This document shows, piece by piece, positions 7,917 to 15,827 of a DNA stretch of 64,000 nucleotides. The notes below the pieces were generated by a model, which was not told where the DNA came from, did not search any database, and worked only from the letters and a program-made list of their open reading frames with translations. The stretch spans positions 94,141-158,140 of the forward strand of contig NZ_FWZT01000021.1 of NCBI RefSeq assembly GCF_900177345.1. Direction: 5' to 3'. Numbering within the stretch: the stretch's first letter is position 1; each line of letters begins with the position of its first letter. Source of the stretch: Pseudobacteriovorax antillogorgiicola. GTDB taxonomy: Bacteria > Bdellovibrionota_B > Oligoflexia > Oligoflexales > Oligoflexaceae. The position numbers and the translations under genes were made by a program.

Positions 7917-9503
7917 TTGCTCGATATCCACCTTCCCGACATGAATGGCTTGCGGGTTCTTGAAAAACTAAAAAAACTACACTCCCATATCAAAGTCCTT
8001 GTTGTAACGGGGGATGGGGACAAGGATACCGTACAGAGTGCCTTTGCCTTAGGGGCTGAAAGCTACATTCTTAAACCCCTTAGTCCTGCCAAGATTCTCG
8101 CTGCCATCAAAGAAGTCTTGAGTCGTGATCCGGGCTACCATTTTTCTGATATTGCTACGGACGAGCCTAAGATGGCAGCCTTGCTGGAGCAACTGATCGT
8201 GATTGCCAAGACGGATGCAAGCATTATCCTGAAGGGGGAGAGTGGCACCGGTAAAGAGTTGCTAGCACGAACGATTCACAATCAAAGCCGAGTTGCGGAG
8301 GGGCCTTATATTACGGTCAATTGCCCTGCTATTCCTGAAGGACTCGCTGAATCAGAGTTGTTCGGCCACATCAAAGGCTCGTTCACTGGAGCGAGTCAGG
8401 ATCGGATTGGTAAATTTGAAGCAGCAAGCGGCGGCACAATTTTTTTAGATGAGGTGGCTGAGCTACCAATCTCGACTCAAGTGAAGCTACTCCGTGTGAT
8501 CCAAGAGGGAACGATCGAGCCTTTAGGATCGAATCAAGTGCGGCAGGTGGATGTTCGGATTGTGTGTGCCAGTCACAAAGATCTAAGGCAAGAAGTTGTT
8601 AAAGGCAATTTCCGCCACGACCTATACTACCGTCTTGCAGAATTTGAGCTAAGAGTGCCTAGCCTTTCCGAAAGGAAAGTCGATATTCCTAAGATCGCAA
8701 GGAAGATGGTGGCTCAATATTGCTCTGAACTAAAAAAACCTCTGATATCTCTGTCAGACGATGTTTTAGAGCAAATGATCTCCTACAGTTGGCCTGGAAA
8801 TATTCGAGAGCTGTGCAGCCTTATCAAAAAACTCATCATCCTAAATAAACCAGGAAAATCAAGCCTCAGTAAAATCCCGCCTCACCTGCTAGTGCAAGTA
8901 GAAACTTCCACTGTTCCACAAACCCCTTTAGAAATTCAAGAGACGAAGTCTCAGACTCTGGTAGAGATCGAGAAGGCTGCAATCAAGGTAGCAATCGAGC
9001 AAGAAAAGCATAATCTTAGTCGTGTCGCCCAGAGGTTAGGAATCGGTAGAACTACGCTCTATAGAAAACTGAAGGCTCATGGTATTCCATATGCCAGAAA
9101 TAAAACCACCACAGAGAAGTTTGGAGGGCAACTAGACTCTCTTTCGCGAACAGGCTTTTTCAAAGGGGTGGTTCAGTCTCTCAAACAGAAAAGCGATGCT
9201 GATCTGGAGTCGTTCCTAACACATGCTAGTCAGCAGTTAGAGGAGCACTACCAGTTTATGTTAGACGCAGCCAATCGCTTGGACTGGCCGCAACTTGGAA
9301 TCGCTTGTGGCAGCTTTAAGACTCTCGTGGCGTCTCTTGATGCAAGTGATTTGGATCGAGCCTGCGCAAAGCTCATTGAAGACCAAAGCAACGGCAAGCC
9401 TCACGAGATCTTTGCTAGTCTCGAAAGAGTACGTCAAGAGATTAATAAGGTCCAAGAAGTGATTTTAGTCTGTGGGAAGGGGCAAATGAAGCTAGTCAGC
9501 TGA
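7917..9503 (+). CDS. NtrC-like sigma54 activator, main part of interrupted gene
   Basis: Residues after the TAA carry the rest of the receiver (Asp in LLDIHLPDMNG, Thr in VVTGDGD, Lys in ILKPLS), a full AAA+ sigma54-interaction domain (Walker A GESGTGKE, loop GSFTGA, Walker B TIFLDEVAEL, arginine finger region) and a Fis-type HTH (LSRVAQRLGIGRTTLYRKL). A C-terminal helical extension of about 120 residues looks like an HPt domain but has Gly where the phospho-histidine should be (ACGSFKTLVASL). The start given is TTG at 7917 as the first possible codon; no good ribosome site is visible, so the true start after the stop is uncertain. Without readthrough the receiver lacks its N-terminal acidic residues. 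Confidence 0.75.
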   Translation: MLDIHLPDMNGLRVLEKLKKLHSHIKVLVVTGDGDKDTVQSAFALGAESYILKPLSPAKILAAIKEVLSRDPGYHFSDIATDEPKMAALLEQLIVIAKTDASIILKGESGTGKELLARTIHNQSRVAEGPYITVNCPAIPEGLAESELFGHIKGSFTGASQDRIGKFEAASGGTIFLDEVAELPISTQVKLLRVIQEGTIEPLGSNQVRQVDVRIVCASHKDLRQEVVKGNFRHDLYYRLAEFELRVPSLSERKVDIPKIARKMVAQYCSELKKPLISLSDDVLEQMISYSWPGNIRELCSLIKKLIILNKPGKSSLSKIPPHLLVQVETSTVPQTPLEIQETKSQTLVEIEKAAIKVAIEQEKHNLSRVAQRLGIGRTTLYRKLKAHGIPYARNKTTTEKFGGQLDSLSRTGFFKGVVQSLKQKSDADLESFLTHASQQLEEHYQFMLDAANRLDWPQLGIACGSFKTLVASLDASDLDRACAKLIEDQSNGKPHEIFASLERVRQEINKVQEVILVCGKGQMKLVS

Positions 9504-9528
9504 GCTGAGCCCAGCTTCTAAACGACTT

Positions 9529-9831
9529 TTATTGCCACTCGTCACCGTAGTCAAATGTAATCTCTTCGCCTTTTTTGATCTTGCGGATGGCGTACATCTC
9601 CCGGCCCAGAACTTCGACATTGGGCTTCTTACTGTGATTGGCATACTTTAGGACGTTGGTGACGGAAAGTGCGCGCCAATTGCCTTTTTCCTCATACCAG
9701 AGGACGTGGATGTCGTTTTCTTTGGTTGCTCGTCCCTCGAACTGGCCGATAAGCTCGCCCTTTTTGATCGCTTCCCGGCTAAATAATCCTGTTCCGTGGA
9801 TATGGCTCTTACCTGCCTCTACTTTCATCAA
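9529..9831 (-). CDS. SET-domain protein
   Basis: A minimal SET domain of 100 residues. The opening GTGLFSREAIKKGELIG, the cofactor/knot motif YANHSKKPN and the terminal EEITFDYGDEW are in the family order. SET proteins transfer methyl groups from S-adenosylmethionine to lysines; bacterial ones have few known targets. The start ATG-ATG follows CAGGAG. It is convergent with the sigma54 regulator and not in an operon. Short size suggests either a stand-alone methyltransferase on small proteins or a reduced relative. Confidence 0.85.
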   Translation of the reverse strand: MMKVEAGKSHIHGTGLFSREAIKKGELIGQFEGRATKENDIHVLWYEEKGNWRALSVTNVLKYANHSKKPNVEVLGREMYAIRKIKKGEEITFDYGDEWQ

Positions 9832-10090
9832 GTTCTCCTGTTTGACACTTTTTGTATATTGTTAGCCTCAATCAACGTTGGGGCGTTTTGAGTTTGAAGT
9901 ATAAATGAATGATATCGTAAGTTTGAAGCCTGCGACTACGGGCAGTTTTTGGTGCTTTGTATCGGCAAAAAATTTTTTCATCTAGCCGAATGAACTCCGG
10001 TTTTAGATCATCACCAAGCCTTGGTCTTAGTCTTTTCAGACAGCCTCTTAACATTTACAGCCATCACTGGCAATTATAAATTAGCTATGC

Positions 10091-11617
10091 TCAGTCGTCA
10101 TCAATGGCAGCGGAACCCTTGATTTTAGAAACAGCTTGCACCTGGTCGCTATCGTCTTCCGAAATTTGGTTCTCAGGTCTCGACGCAGCAACATCTGCTA
10201 GGAAGTGCCGCGCATAATCGTGGCCCGCAAGCAGGTGGTTCATCGTCCGTTGATGGTTTTCGAGCCGCTGTTGATCGATACTCAGCTGCGATTGCTCACT
10301 CAAGCGTTCTTTGCTCTGGTTGTGATCGTGGTTTGCCCAATCAATTTCTTGAGTTTGCTCCACGGAGCGTCGTGGTACATCGAAACTATGCTCGCCTTGC
10401 AAGGCCTCTGCAAGCTTACGAGGGTAGGCAGCCTGCTGCTGGAGGTGATGATACGAATCAAGTTCTTGATCTTGCGGAGCTATCATCGCAGAGGCTGCTG
10501 CATCCTGAGGGTTAGGCTGAGACACGCTAGTAAATTGGCTCCTGGCCTGCACATCGCGAGTAACTTCCAAATTTTGGTAGCGATCGTAGGTGTTGATTAC
10601 CAAGTGGCGACTTTCCTCTTTCACAGCTAGATCTGGCTTTTGAAGTGATGTCAATAGCTGGCTTTGCACTGATTCGCTGTAAATTTGCTCTTTATATGGC
10701 CCGTCGTATTGTTGTGATCGCGGTATCATCTGAGCATCCGAAGATCGATCGCCATTGATCTTTTTCATAATATCGGATTGATTCCGCATCTCAGAGAGGA
10801 GGATGTGTTCCAAGACTTGGTTTTGTTTGTACAGGGAAGCCCAGCGCGCCTCCATTGATCGCAGGACAAGCCGAATCTCTCGTACACTTTGTGTTTGCAT
10901 CAGTTGGTCGTTAGCGAGGCTAAGGCCACGGAACAGAGATTGGTCAAATATTGTTGCGCTTTGCTTTCTGGCTATTTGAAAGGACTCGATAATCCGTTGC
11001 TCAGTCCTTCGATCGTCGTATAGGTCTTCATTTTCAAGGTGGAGAACTTTTTTTTCGTTTGGTTTGCGCAGCTCAGGAACGTATGGGTTTTGCACTTCTT
11101 GACGAATAAACACCCGATCCCGATGCAGGCGCTCCAGAAACATCTCTTGGTGAACGCGATGAAATTTTTCAGCGTCTTCCCAAGCCTTATCGCGAACATC
11201 AAAGAAAATCTTGCGCCTAGCCAAGGCTTGGCTATAGACCCGCTCGAACAAAAGAGCTGTGACATACTCTTTAAATAGTCGTTCACGCTCGGCTACGATT
11301 TCAGTTTCCATGAGGAGCTGTAAGCGTCGACGGTGCCAGCGAAACAGGATATCTTTTTGAATGGATTGGGCCCTGATATAATCCCAAAATTCATCCATGA
11401 CTGGCGACATCTCTGAAAGAAACTTATAAAGCCTTTGATCGATATCAAGTTCCAAAGCTGGGTGAATGCGATTCCAGGGCCTTTGAGTGGGGTGAGTTTC
11501 TGCGATTGTTAGAACCCGACCATCGCCACCATGAAGCGGTTGGGTGTACCGGTTCATACTTACATAGTCACTGGGATCAACCACCGCCTCATCGAGTTTT
11601 TTTATGCGCCGAACCAT
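10091..11617 (-). CDS. helical/coiled-coil protein with disordered Gln-rich tail
   Basis: A 508-residue protein with a strong start (AAGGGGGG before ATG). No signal peptide, so cytoplasmic. Residues of about 60-290 are charged helices with heptad-like spacing (for example WHRRRLQLLMETEIVAERER). From about 290 on it is polar, Gln/Ser/Asp-rich and probably disordered. No catalytic motif. It stands alone. I do not recognise the family; a structural or scaffold role is only a guess. Confidence 0.7.
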   Translation of the reverse strand: MVRRIKKLDEAVVDPSDYVSMNRYTQPLHGGDGRVLTIAETHPTQRPWNRIHPALELDIDQRLYKFLSEMSPVMDEFWDYIRAQSIQKDILFRWHRRRLQLLMETEIVAERERLFKEYVTALLFERVYSQALARRKIFFDVRDKAWEDAEKFHRVHQEMFLERLHRDRVFIRQEVQNPYVPELRKPNEKKVLHLENEDLYDDRRTEQRIIESFQIARKQSATIFDQSLFRGLSLANDQLMQTQSVREIRLVLRSMEARWASLYKQNQVLEHILLSEMRNQSDIMKKINGDRSSDAQMIPRSQQYDGPYKEQIYSESVQSQLLTSLQKPDLAVKEESRHLVINTYDRYQNLEVTRDVQARSQFTSVSQPNPQDAAASAMIAPQDQELDSYHHLQQQAAYPRKLAEALQGEHSFDVPRRSVEQTQEIDWANHDHNQSKERLSEQSQLSIDQQRLENHQRTMNHLLAGHDYARHFLADVAASRPENQISEDDSDQVQAVSKIKGSAAIDDD

Positions 11618-11822
11618 AAACCCCCCTTAAAGAAGGTTTGTCGGTTTAACCCGTCGCTGCCATTGAGGCGCTCACAAGATTTTGAAAGAATGTAGTGATA
11701 TCAAAAGTTTGGTAGAGTTTGCGGTAAGGTTTTTATTGCAAAGTGGAATGACGGAGGAGGTGGGCGCCTCAGCTTACTGAGTGAAATTACCAGTGCGTTG
11801 CGGCGCCATTCCTATCATGAGC

Positions 11823-12278
11823 CTATTTCGCAAAACTACGGACGTATTGCACCAAGGCTTTGATTTTTTCATCGTTCAAGGCAGCACCCCAAGGAGCCAT
11901 AGTCGGGCTAAGTCCTACTGCAGGGCCACCTTCATCGATCACCTTGTAGATGTGGGCATCGTCAACTGAATCTTGCCACGCCTTATCAGTGAAGTTGCGG
12001 GGCTTGGGATTGAGAGCCATCGCAGTTGGTGAGTTTGCAGCTCCGTCAGCACCGTGGCACGATGAGCAGTAGGTGTTGTAATCTTTGGCAGCAGCTTTCG
12101 CCATTGCAACCGCTGGATCTTCTTTTACGGGATTCATTTTAGCGGCTTCTTGGGCCTTCTGCTCTGCTGCTTTGTAGGCTTCGAAATCACTTTTCGGATT
12201 GTAGTCTTCAGGCTTGTTATAATCGCAAGCTGTTACGAAACTCAATGCAGCAGCCAGTATCCCAAGGTGGTATCGCAT
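11823..12278 (-). CDS. lipoprotein cytochrome c
   Basis: ATG 12278 (after AGAGGTAAAC) gives 151 residues with lipobox FVTAC, so a lipid-anchored periplasmic protein. After an Ala/Glu-rich spacer comes a class I cytochrome c fold: haem site CSSCHG, later a Met ligand candidate in SPTMAPWG, and the terminal helix IKALVQYVRSFAK. It should carry one c-type haem and shuttle electrons in the periplasm. The gene is divergent from the GTP cyclohydrolase gene. The partner is unknown. Confidence 0.88.
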   Translation of the reverse strand: MRYHLGILAAALSFVTACDYNKPEDYNPKSDFEAYKAAEQKAQEAAKMNPVKEDPAVAMAKAAAKDYNTYCSSCHGADGAANSPTAMALNPKPRNFTDKAWQDSVDDAHIYKVIDEGGPAVGLSPTMAPWGAALNDEKIKALVQYVRSFAK

Positions 12279-12359
12279 GTTTACCTCTTCTAATTTTAAC
12301 AATGAATTGGCTTCCTTAACAAAAAGGGGTCGAGCCTATACGAACCATGATCCAATGGC

Positions 12360-12383
12360 CTTGTCAACGACATATTTGACAAG
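12360..12383. promoter_or_regulatory. 8-bp dyad in divergent region
   Basis: CTTGTCAA (12360-12367) and TTGACAAG (12376-12383) form a perfect dyad with an 8-bp gap between the cytochrome c and folE genes. The right arm also contains a TTGACA -35-like box for folE, so a repressor here could block it. Confidence 0.4.
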
Positions 12384-12549
12384 CAAGACTAATTATGTCA
12401 TAGAGACCGCGTAAAGCCTGCGTAAATTTGTGGCATTGAGTAATAAGGTCTGGAAAACCGATACTCTTTCCTATACCAATAGTAGCCGGCGACGAGCCGC
12501 GCGGTGGCGACAAAGTTTATGTAAAATGCCATTCTTAGGAATCCAAAGC

Positions 12550-13197
12550 ATGATGAAAGAAGAATTTATCGAGGAACTGAAAGGCGAGCCTGGTACGGAT
12601 CTTCCTACCGCCAACGATGCCTTCGATTCAAGAAAATACAAGCGGGAGTCTGGAGAGAAGGCGGCCCAGTTAATACTAGGCATGACCGGTGAAGACGTCC
12701 GTCGGGAAGGTCTTTTGCGAACACCCCACCGCTTTGCCAAGGCATTCGACCACTTATTTCAAGGCTACGATCTCAATCCCCAAACCGCAGTGGGTGAAGG
12801 GGTCTTCGATTCCGAGGGCAAGGGCCTCGTCAGCGTTGAAAACGTTGAATTCTACAGCATGTGTGAACACCACCTGCTACCTTTCTGGGGTACTGCTACC
12901 GTTGCTTATTTTCCCGACAAGAAGATTCTTGGGCTATCGAAAATACCTCGTCTTTTAGAAACCTACGCCCGACGTGTGCAGGTTCAGGAGCGGATCACGG
13001 AGCAGGTTGCGGCCGCTATCCAGGAACTTATTGCACCGCGAGCTGTTCTTGTTCAAGTCAAAGCACAGCATCTCTGTATGATGATGAGGGGTGTTGAGAA
13101 GCAGACGAGCTTTACGCTTACAGAGAAGGTCGAGGGCTTTGATTCCCTTCAGGCCCACGAGCAGCAGCAGTTTCTAAGTCTCATGGGGCGTCGCTAA
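12550..13197 (+). CDS. folE: GTP cyclohydrolase I
   Basis: Converts GTP to 7,8-dihydroneopterin triphosphate, the first step to folate, biopterin or queuosine precursors. The zinc and active-site residues are present: MCEHHLLPFWG and QHLCMMMRGVEKQ; RTPHRFAKA and LSKIPRLLETYARR are also typical. I start at ATG 12550 after AGGA, giving 215 residues, close to the usual 180-220; a GTG at 12430 would add 40 residues without homology-like pattern. It stands alone; no folate genes are beside it. Confidence 0.95.
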   Translation: MMKEEFIEELKGEPGTDLPTANDAFDSRKYKRESGEKAAQLILGMTGEDVRREGLLRTPHRFAKAFDHLFQGYDLNPQTAVGEGVFDSEGKGLVSVENVEFYSMCEHHLLPFWGTATVAYFPDKKILGLSKIPRLLETYARRVQVQERITEQVAAAIQELIAPRAVLVQVKAQHLCMMMRGVEKQTSFTLTEKVEGFDSLQAHEQQQFLSLMGRR

Positions 13198-13359
13198 GAT
13201 AGAGTCCGCCCGGAGGAGCGGTAGGTTTCTGGCCTAACCGACGAGATACCTAGGAACTATAGTGATCTAGCTGCTGATATTAGAACGATTCTAGGATCCT
13301 CTTGATCCTCCTAGCTATTACCGATTGATTAGGCGTAAGGCTCTACAAAAGGAGTTTTT

Positions 13360-13551
13360 ATGCCTGATTATAAATCTCCCACTTTCTGCTTGTATTATCA
13401 GGATTCTACGGACAAATTTGCCAATCAGCAATGGCGACTCGTTAAAAACTACAGAGTAATTCGTGCAGATTATGTAAATAATTTCGGGTTATTATGTACA
13501 ATTCCCCAACGATTACCAGAAAATGCCGCTAACATTGATAACGATTGGTAA
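13360..13551 (+). CDS. possible small protein upstream of receiver
   Basis: A 63-residue frame with a strong AAAAGGAG six bases before ATG. It is rich in aromatic and polar residues (MPDYKSPTFCLYYQDS) with no signal peptide or motif. Its stop lies 14 bp before the receiver start, so it could be a leader cistron. Upstream, 13291-13316 can form an imperfect hairpin (CTAGGATC...GATCC...TAG). Only the ribosome site supports it. Confidence 0.35.
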   Translation: MPDYKSPTFCLYYQDSTDKFANQQWRLVKNYRVIRADYVNNFGLLCTIPQRLPENAANIDNDW

Positions 13552-13565
13552 CGACGGAGATGGTT

Positions 13566-13949
13566 TTGGCAAAGATTCTTCTGGTGGATGACTCAGAGTT
13601 TATGCGCTACGAGATTCGTGCTCTGCTAGTTGGCTTAGGGCATGATGTTGTGGAGGCTCACGATGGGCTTCAAGGCTACCGCCTCGCTCGGGAACACAAG
13701 GATTTTAACCTGATCATTTCAGACTTTAATATGCCTACGTGGGATGGCCTACATATGATCGCTGAAATCCGAAGCATCGAAGCTTACAAGACGGTGCCGA
13801 TCGGAATGCTTACCACAGAGTCATCAAAAAACTTGAAATACAAGGGCAAGGAGCTTGGGATCACGGTCTGGTATGTGAAGCCCCTCGATCCCGATATATT
13901 CTGCAAAACGGTAACGGCTGTTTTAGAGCGAAGCGAACAACCGGCCTGA
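13566..13949 (+). CDS. stand-alone CheY-like receiver
   Basis: A receiver-only protein of about 127 residues. Asp pair in LLVDDSEF, phospho-acceptor in LIISDFNMPTWDG, Thr in GMLTTESS and Lys in WYVKPLD are intact. The run MPTWDGLHMIAEIR resembles CheY more than transcription regulators. TTG 13566 is preferred (ACGGAG upstream and the Met-Ala-Lys-Ile beginning); an ATG at 13560 is 6 bp upstream. No kinase or chemotaxis gene is next to it. Confidence 0.88.
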   Translation: MAKILLVDDSEFMRYEIRALLVGLGHDVVEAHDGLQGYRLAREHKDFNLIISDFNMPTWDGLHMIAEIRSIEAYKTVPIGMLTTESSKNLKYKGKELGITVWYVKPLDPDIFCKTVTAVLERSEQPA

Positions 13950-14030
13950 GAGGTGATCTGATAATTCCATTAATAGCTTGTGAAGCTCTGGCTTTAGAGT
14001 GCCTTGATCGAAGCTCTATGGCTCGCAGTT

Positions 14031-14366
14031 TCAAAGTGCCCCTTTGGCTCGCAAAGCATTTTGCATTTGAACTCCGTGGACGAGGTTGATACCCGCCTCC
14101 ATAGCTGCTCCCACGTGAATGGCCTCGGTCATCTCATCGGGGTTTGAACCATTTTCCAAGCAAGCACTGGTATATGCATCAATGCAGTACGGGCATTGCT
14201 TCACGTGAGACACGGCCAGTGCAATGAGGGCTTTTTCCCGTTTAGTAAGAGCACCGTCTTCACCCACCACAGAGTTATAGTATTGAAAAAATTTATCCAT
14301 TAGCTCGGGGCGAAAGGTGCCTACTTCAGCAAACTTCTTCAGATCTTTGGATTCGTAGTAACTCAT
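14031..14366 (-). CDS. arsenosugar-associated peroxidase-like (AhpD-fold) protein
   Basis: A 111-residue carboxymuconolactone-decarboxylase/AhpD-fold protein. The redox CxxC pair is in KQCPYCIDAYTSAC, followed by the usual EAIHVGAAMEAG helix. The family member found next to ArsS radical SAM enzymes is called the arsenosugar biosynthesis-associated peroxidase-like protein (TIGR04169); the neighbour fits. It starts 14 bp after the stop of the radical SAM gene, so the two are cotranscribed. Its exact reaction is not known. Confidence 0.85.
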   Translation of the reverse strand: MSYYESKDLKKFAEVGTFRPELMDKFFQYYNSVVGEDGALTKREKALIALAVSHVKQCPYCIDAYTSACLENGSNPDEMTEAIHVGAAMEAGINLVHGVQMQNALRAKGAL

Positions 14367-14380
14367 TGTTTTAGGTCCTT

Positions 14381-15418
14381 TTATGATGTGGTATTGCCGC
14401 CGCAACTCGATCCAGCGCCAGCAGTACAGCCAAAGCAATGGTCAGCGGTACGAATGGTTCGTTGTGCGAGGGTTTCTGTGTTCCAATCGAAGATTGTCAT
14501 GGCTCCGTTAGGGCTATCAATCTCCATATCTAGCACTTGATTGAAGTCACAGTCATAAATTTTGCCATCAAAGCTCACACTTACCAAGCTGCGGCACATC
14601 ACATCTTCCGCGGCAGCAGGGTTAAAAGCAGAAACTAATTTTTCCATATAATCTTCGTAGCTTTTGAGACGTCGAAGCTGGGCTTTAAACCTGTGAATTG
14701 GCATGTTCGTTATAGCAAATAGGTGATTGAAGCTGATATCAAATTTTTCCTTAAGCTCTTTTTTATAGCTCGCCTCAAGGCTTTTCTGAGGTGGTGGTAG
14801 AAATGCGCCAACCGGGTTGTAGACCAGGTTCAGAATTTTATTGCTATCTGGAATGCCGTAGCCACGTTCGTTAAGCATTTGCAGCGATAGAATGCTTTTC
14901 TTGAAAACTCCAGAACCTCTTTGCTTATCGGTAAAAAACTCTTGGTAGTAGGGAAGGCTGGAAACGATTTCCACCTCTTGTTCGGCGAAGAAGTCCGGTA
15001 AATCTGCCAAGCTTTCTTTAGTTTGTGGATGGGGGTCGTGAGTTACAGTTAGGTTATGGCGTACGATAACCGTTTTCTCAAGCTGACGAGCCTTCGTAAC
15101 CAACTCTTTAAACCTTGGGTGAAGCTCAGGGGCGCCACCGGTGATGTCGAGAGCCTTGATACTAGGGTTTGATTCAAGGACCTTGATAATTTGGTCTATC
15201 ACTGCATCACTCATAGCCTCTCGGCGCCGAGGAGATGAGTCGACGTGACAATGAACACAGGCCTGATTGCACAACTTCGTGATGTTGATTTGAAGGGTCT
15301 CTATGGTTCTTGCTTTTAAGTCGAGCCCGCTTGATACTATTTTCTTGGCGAACCCAAATCTATTTTCTATTTCAGGACTAGCTTTCTCTATTACAATTGA
15401 TTTGGCGTTTTGGGCCAT
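14381..15418 (-). CDS. arsS: ArsS-type radical SAM protein
   Basis: A 345-residue radical SAM enzyme. The cluster motif is CNQACVHCHVDSSP, the SAM-binding region DITGGAPELHP is clear, and the C-terminus has the family-specific DCDFNQVLDMEI and CFGCTAGAGSSCGG. This is the family TIGR04167, renamed ArsS for its role in making arsenosugars (dimethylarsinoyl-adenosyl chemistry). ATG 15418 after TTGGAG is preferred. The normal partner ArsM (arsenite methyltransferase) is not in this window. Older names called this a radical SAM/Cys-rich protein. Confidence 0.85.
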   Translation of the reverse strand: MAQNAKSIVIEKASPEIENRFGFAKKIVSSGLDLKARTIETLQINITKLCNQACVHCHVDSSPRRREAMSDAVIDQIIKVLESNPSIKALDITGGAPELHPRFKELVTKARQLEKTVIVRHNLTVTHDPHPQTKESLADLPDFFAEQEVEIVSSLPYYQEFFTDKQRGSGVFKKSILSLQMLNERGYGIPDSNKILNLVYNPVGAFLPPPQKSLEASYKKELKEKFDISFNHLFAITNMPIHRFKAQLRRLKSYEDYMEKLVSAFNPAAAEDVMCRSLVSVSFDGKIYDCDFNQVLDMEIDSPNGAMTIFDWNTETLAQRTIRTADHCFGCTAGAGSSCGGNTTS

Positions 15419-15433
15419 GGGCACTGTCTCCAA

Positions 15434-15777
15434 AGTGATTTTGACGCTCGATCATAGCAGACAAACCTTTGTTAACTCAAGGCATTGTCGTTTTAGTGAC
15501 CTTGAGAAGGGCAAGAGCCTTCCTCAAAGGTTCGGTGATCGGCCCCAAAGGTTACGAAAGTGTCCTAGGGAATTCCCGGAAAACTCAAAATTTGCATTTC
15601 CTTAAACACTGTTTAGGTTTTTGACTGAATTAAGGACCTCGTTTTTCTGTAAAATCGGGACTTTAAAAAAATCTTTCAGAAGGTACAGGACTTGCAATTT
15701 AGCCAGTGATTTGGAGACTTGCCCTGTTAAGGCCTAGCGTTTTAGAGGAAAAGGCCTCCTTACTCCCTTTCTTCGAG
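15434..15777. other. 344-bp gap with possible small-RNA gene
   Basis: No protein gene is evident. The gap ends in a strong plus-strand terminator although no plus-strand gene precedes it, so a short untranslated RNA or leader transcript starting around 15640-15680 is possible. TTGACT near 15620 is a candidate -35 but the -10 spacing is poor. Confidence 0.35.
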
Positions 15778-15811
15778 TGAGCCCGTGTGGAAACATGGGC
15801 TCTTTTTTTTG
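15778..15811 (+). terminator. strong terminator without upstream gene
   Basis: GAGCCCGTGT / ACATGGGCTC forms a 10-bp stem (one G-U) with a GGAA tetraloop, then eight or more T. It precedes the App1-like gene rather than following one, so it either ends a small RNA or acts as an attenuator. Confidence 0.75.
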
Positions 15812-15827
15812 GCAAAATGTGGCAGGA

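Noticed and set aside
9872..10054. 60-residue minus-strand frame
   Set aside because: No ribosome site, basic low-quality composition, and no partner; likely chance.
10205..10630. 141-residue plus-strand frame inside the coiled-coil gene
   Set aside because: Fully antisense to the well-supported gene at 10091-11617; looks hydrophobic only because it mirrors a charged helix.
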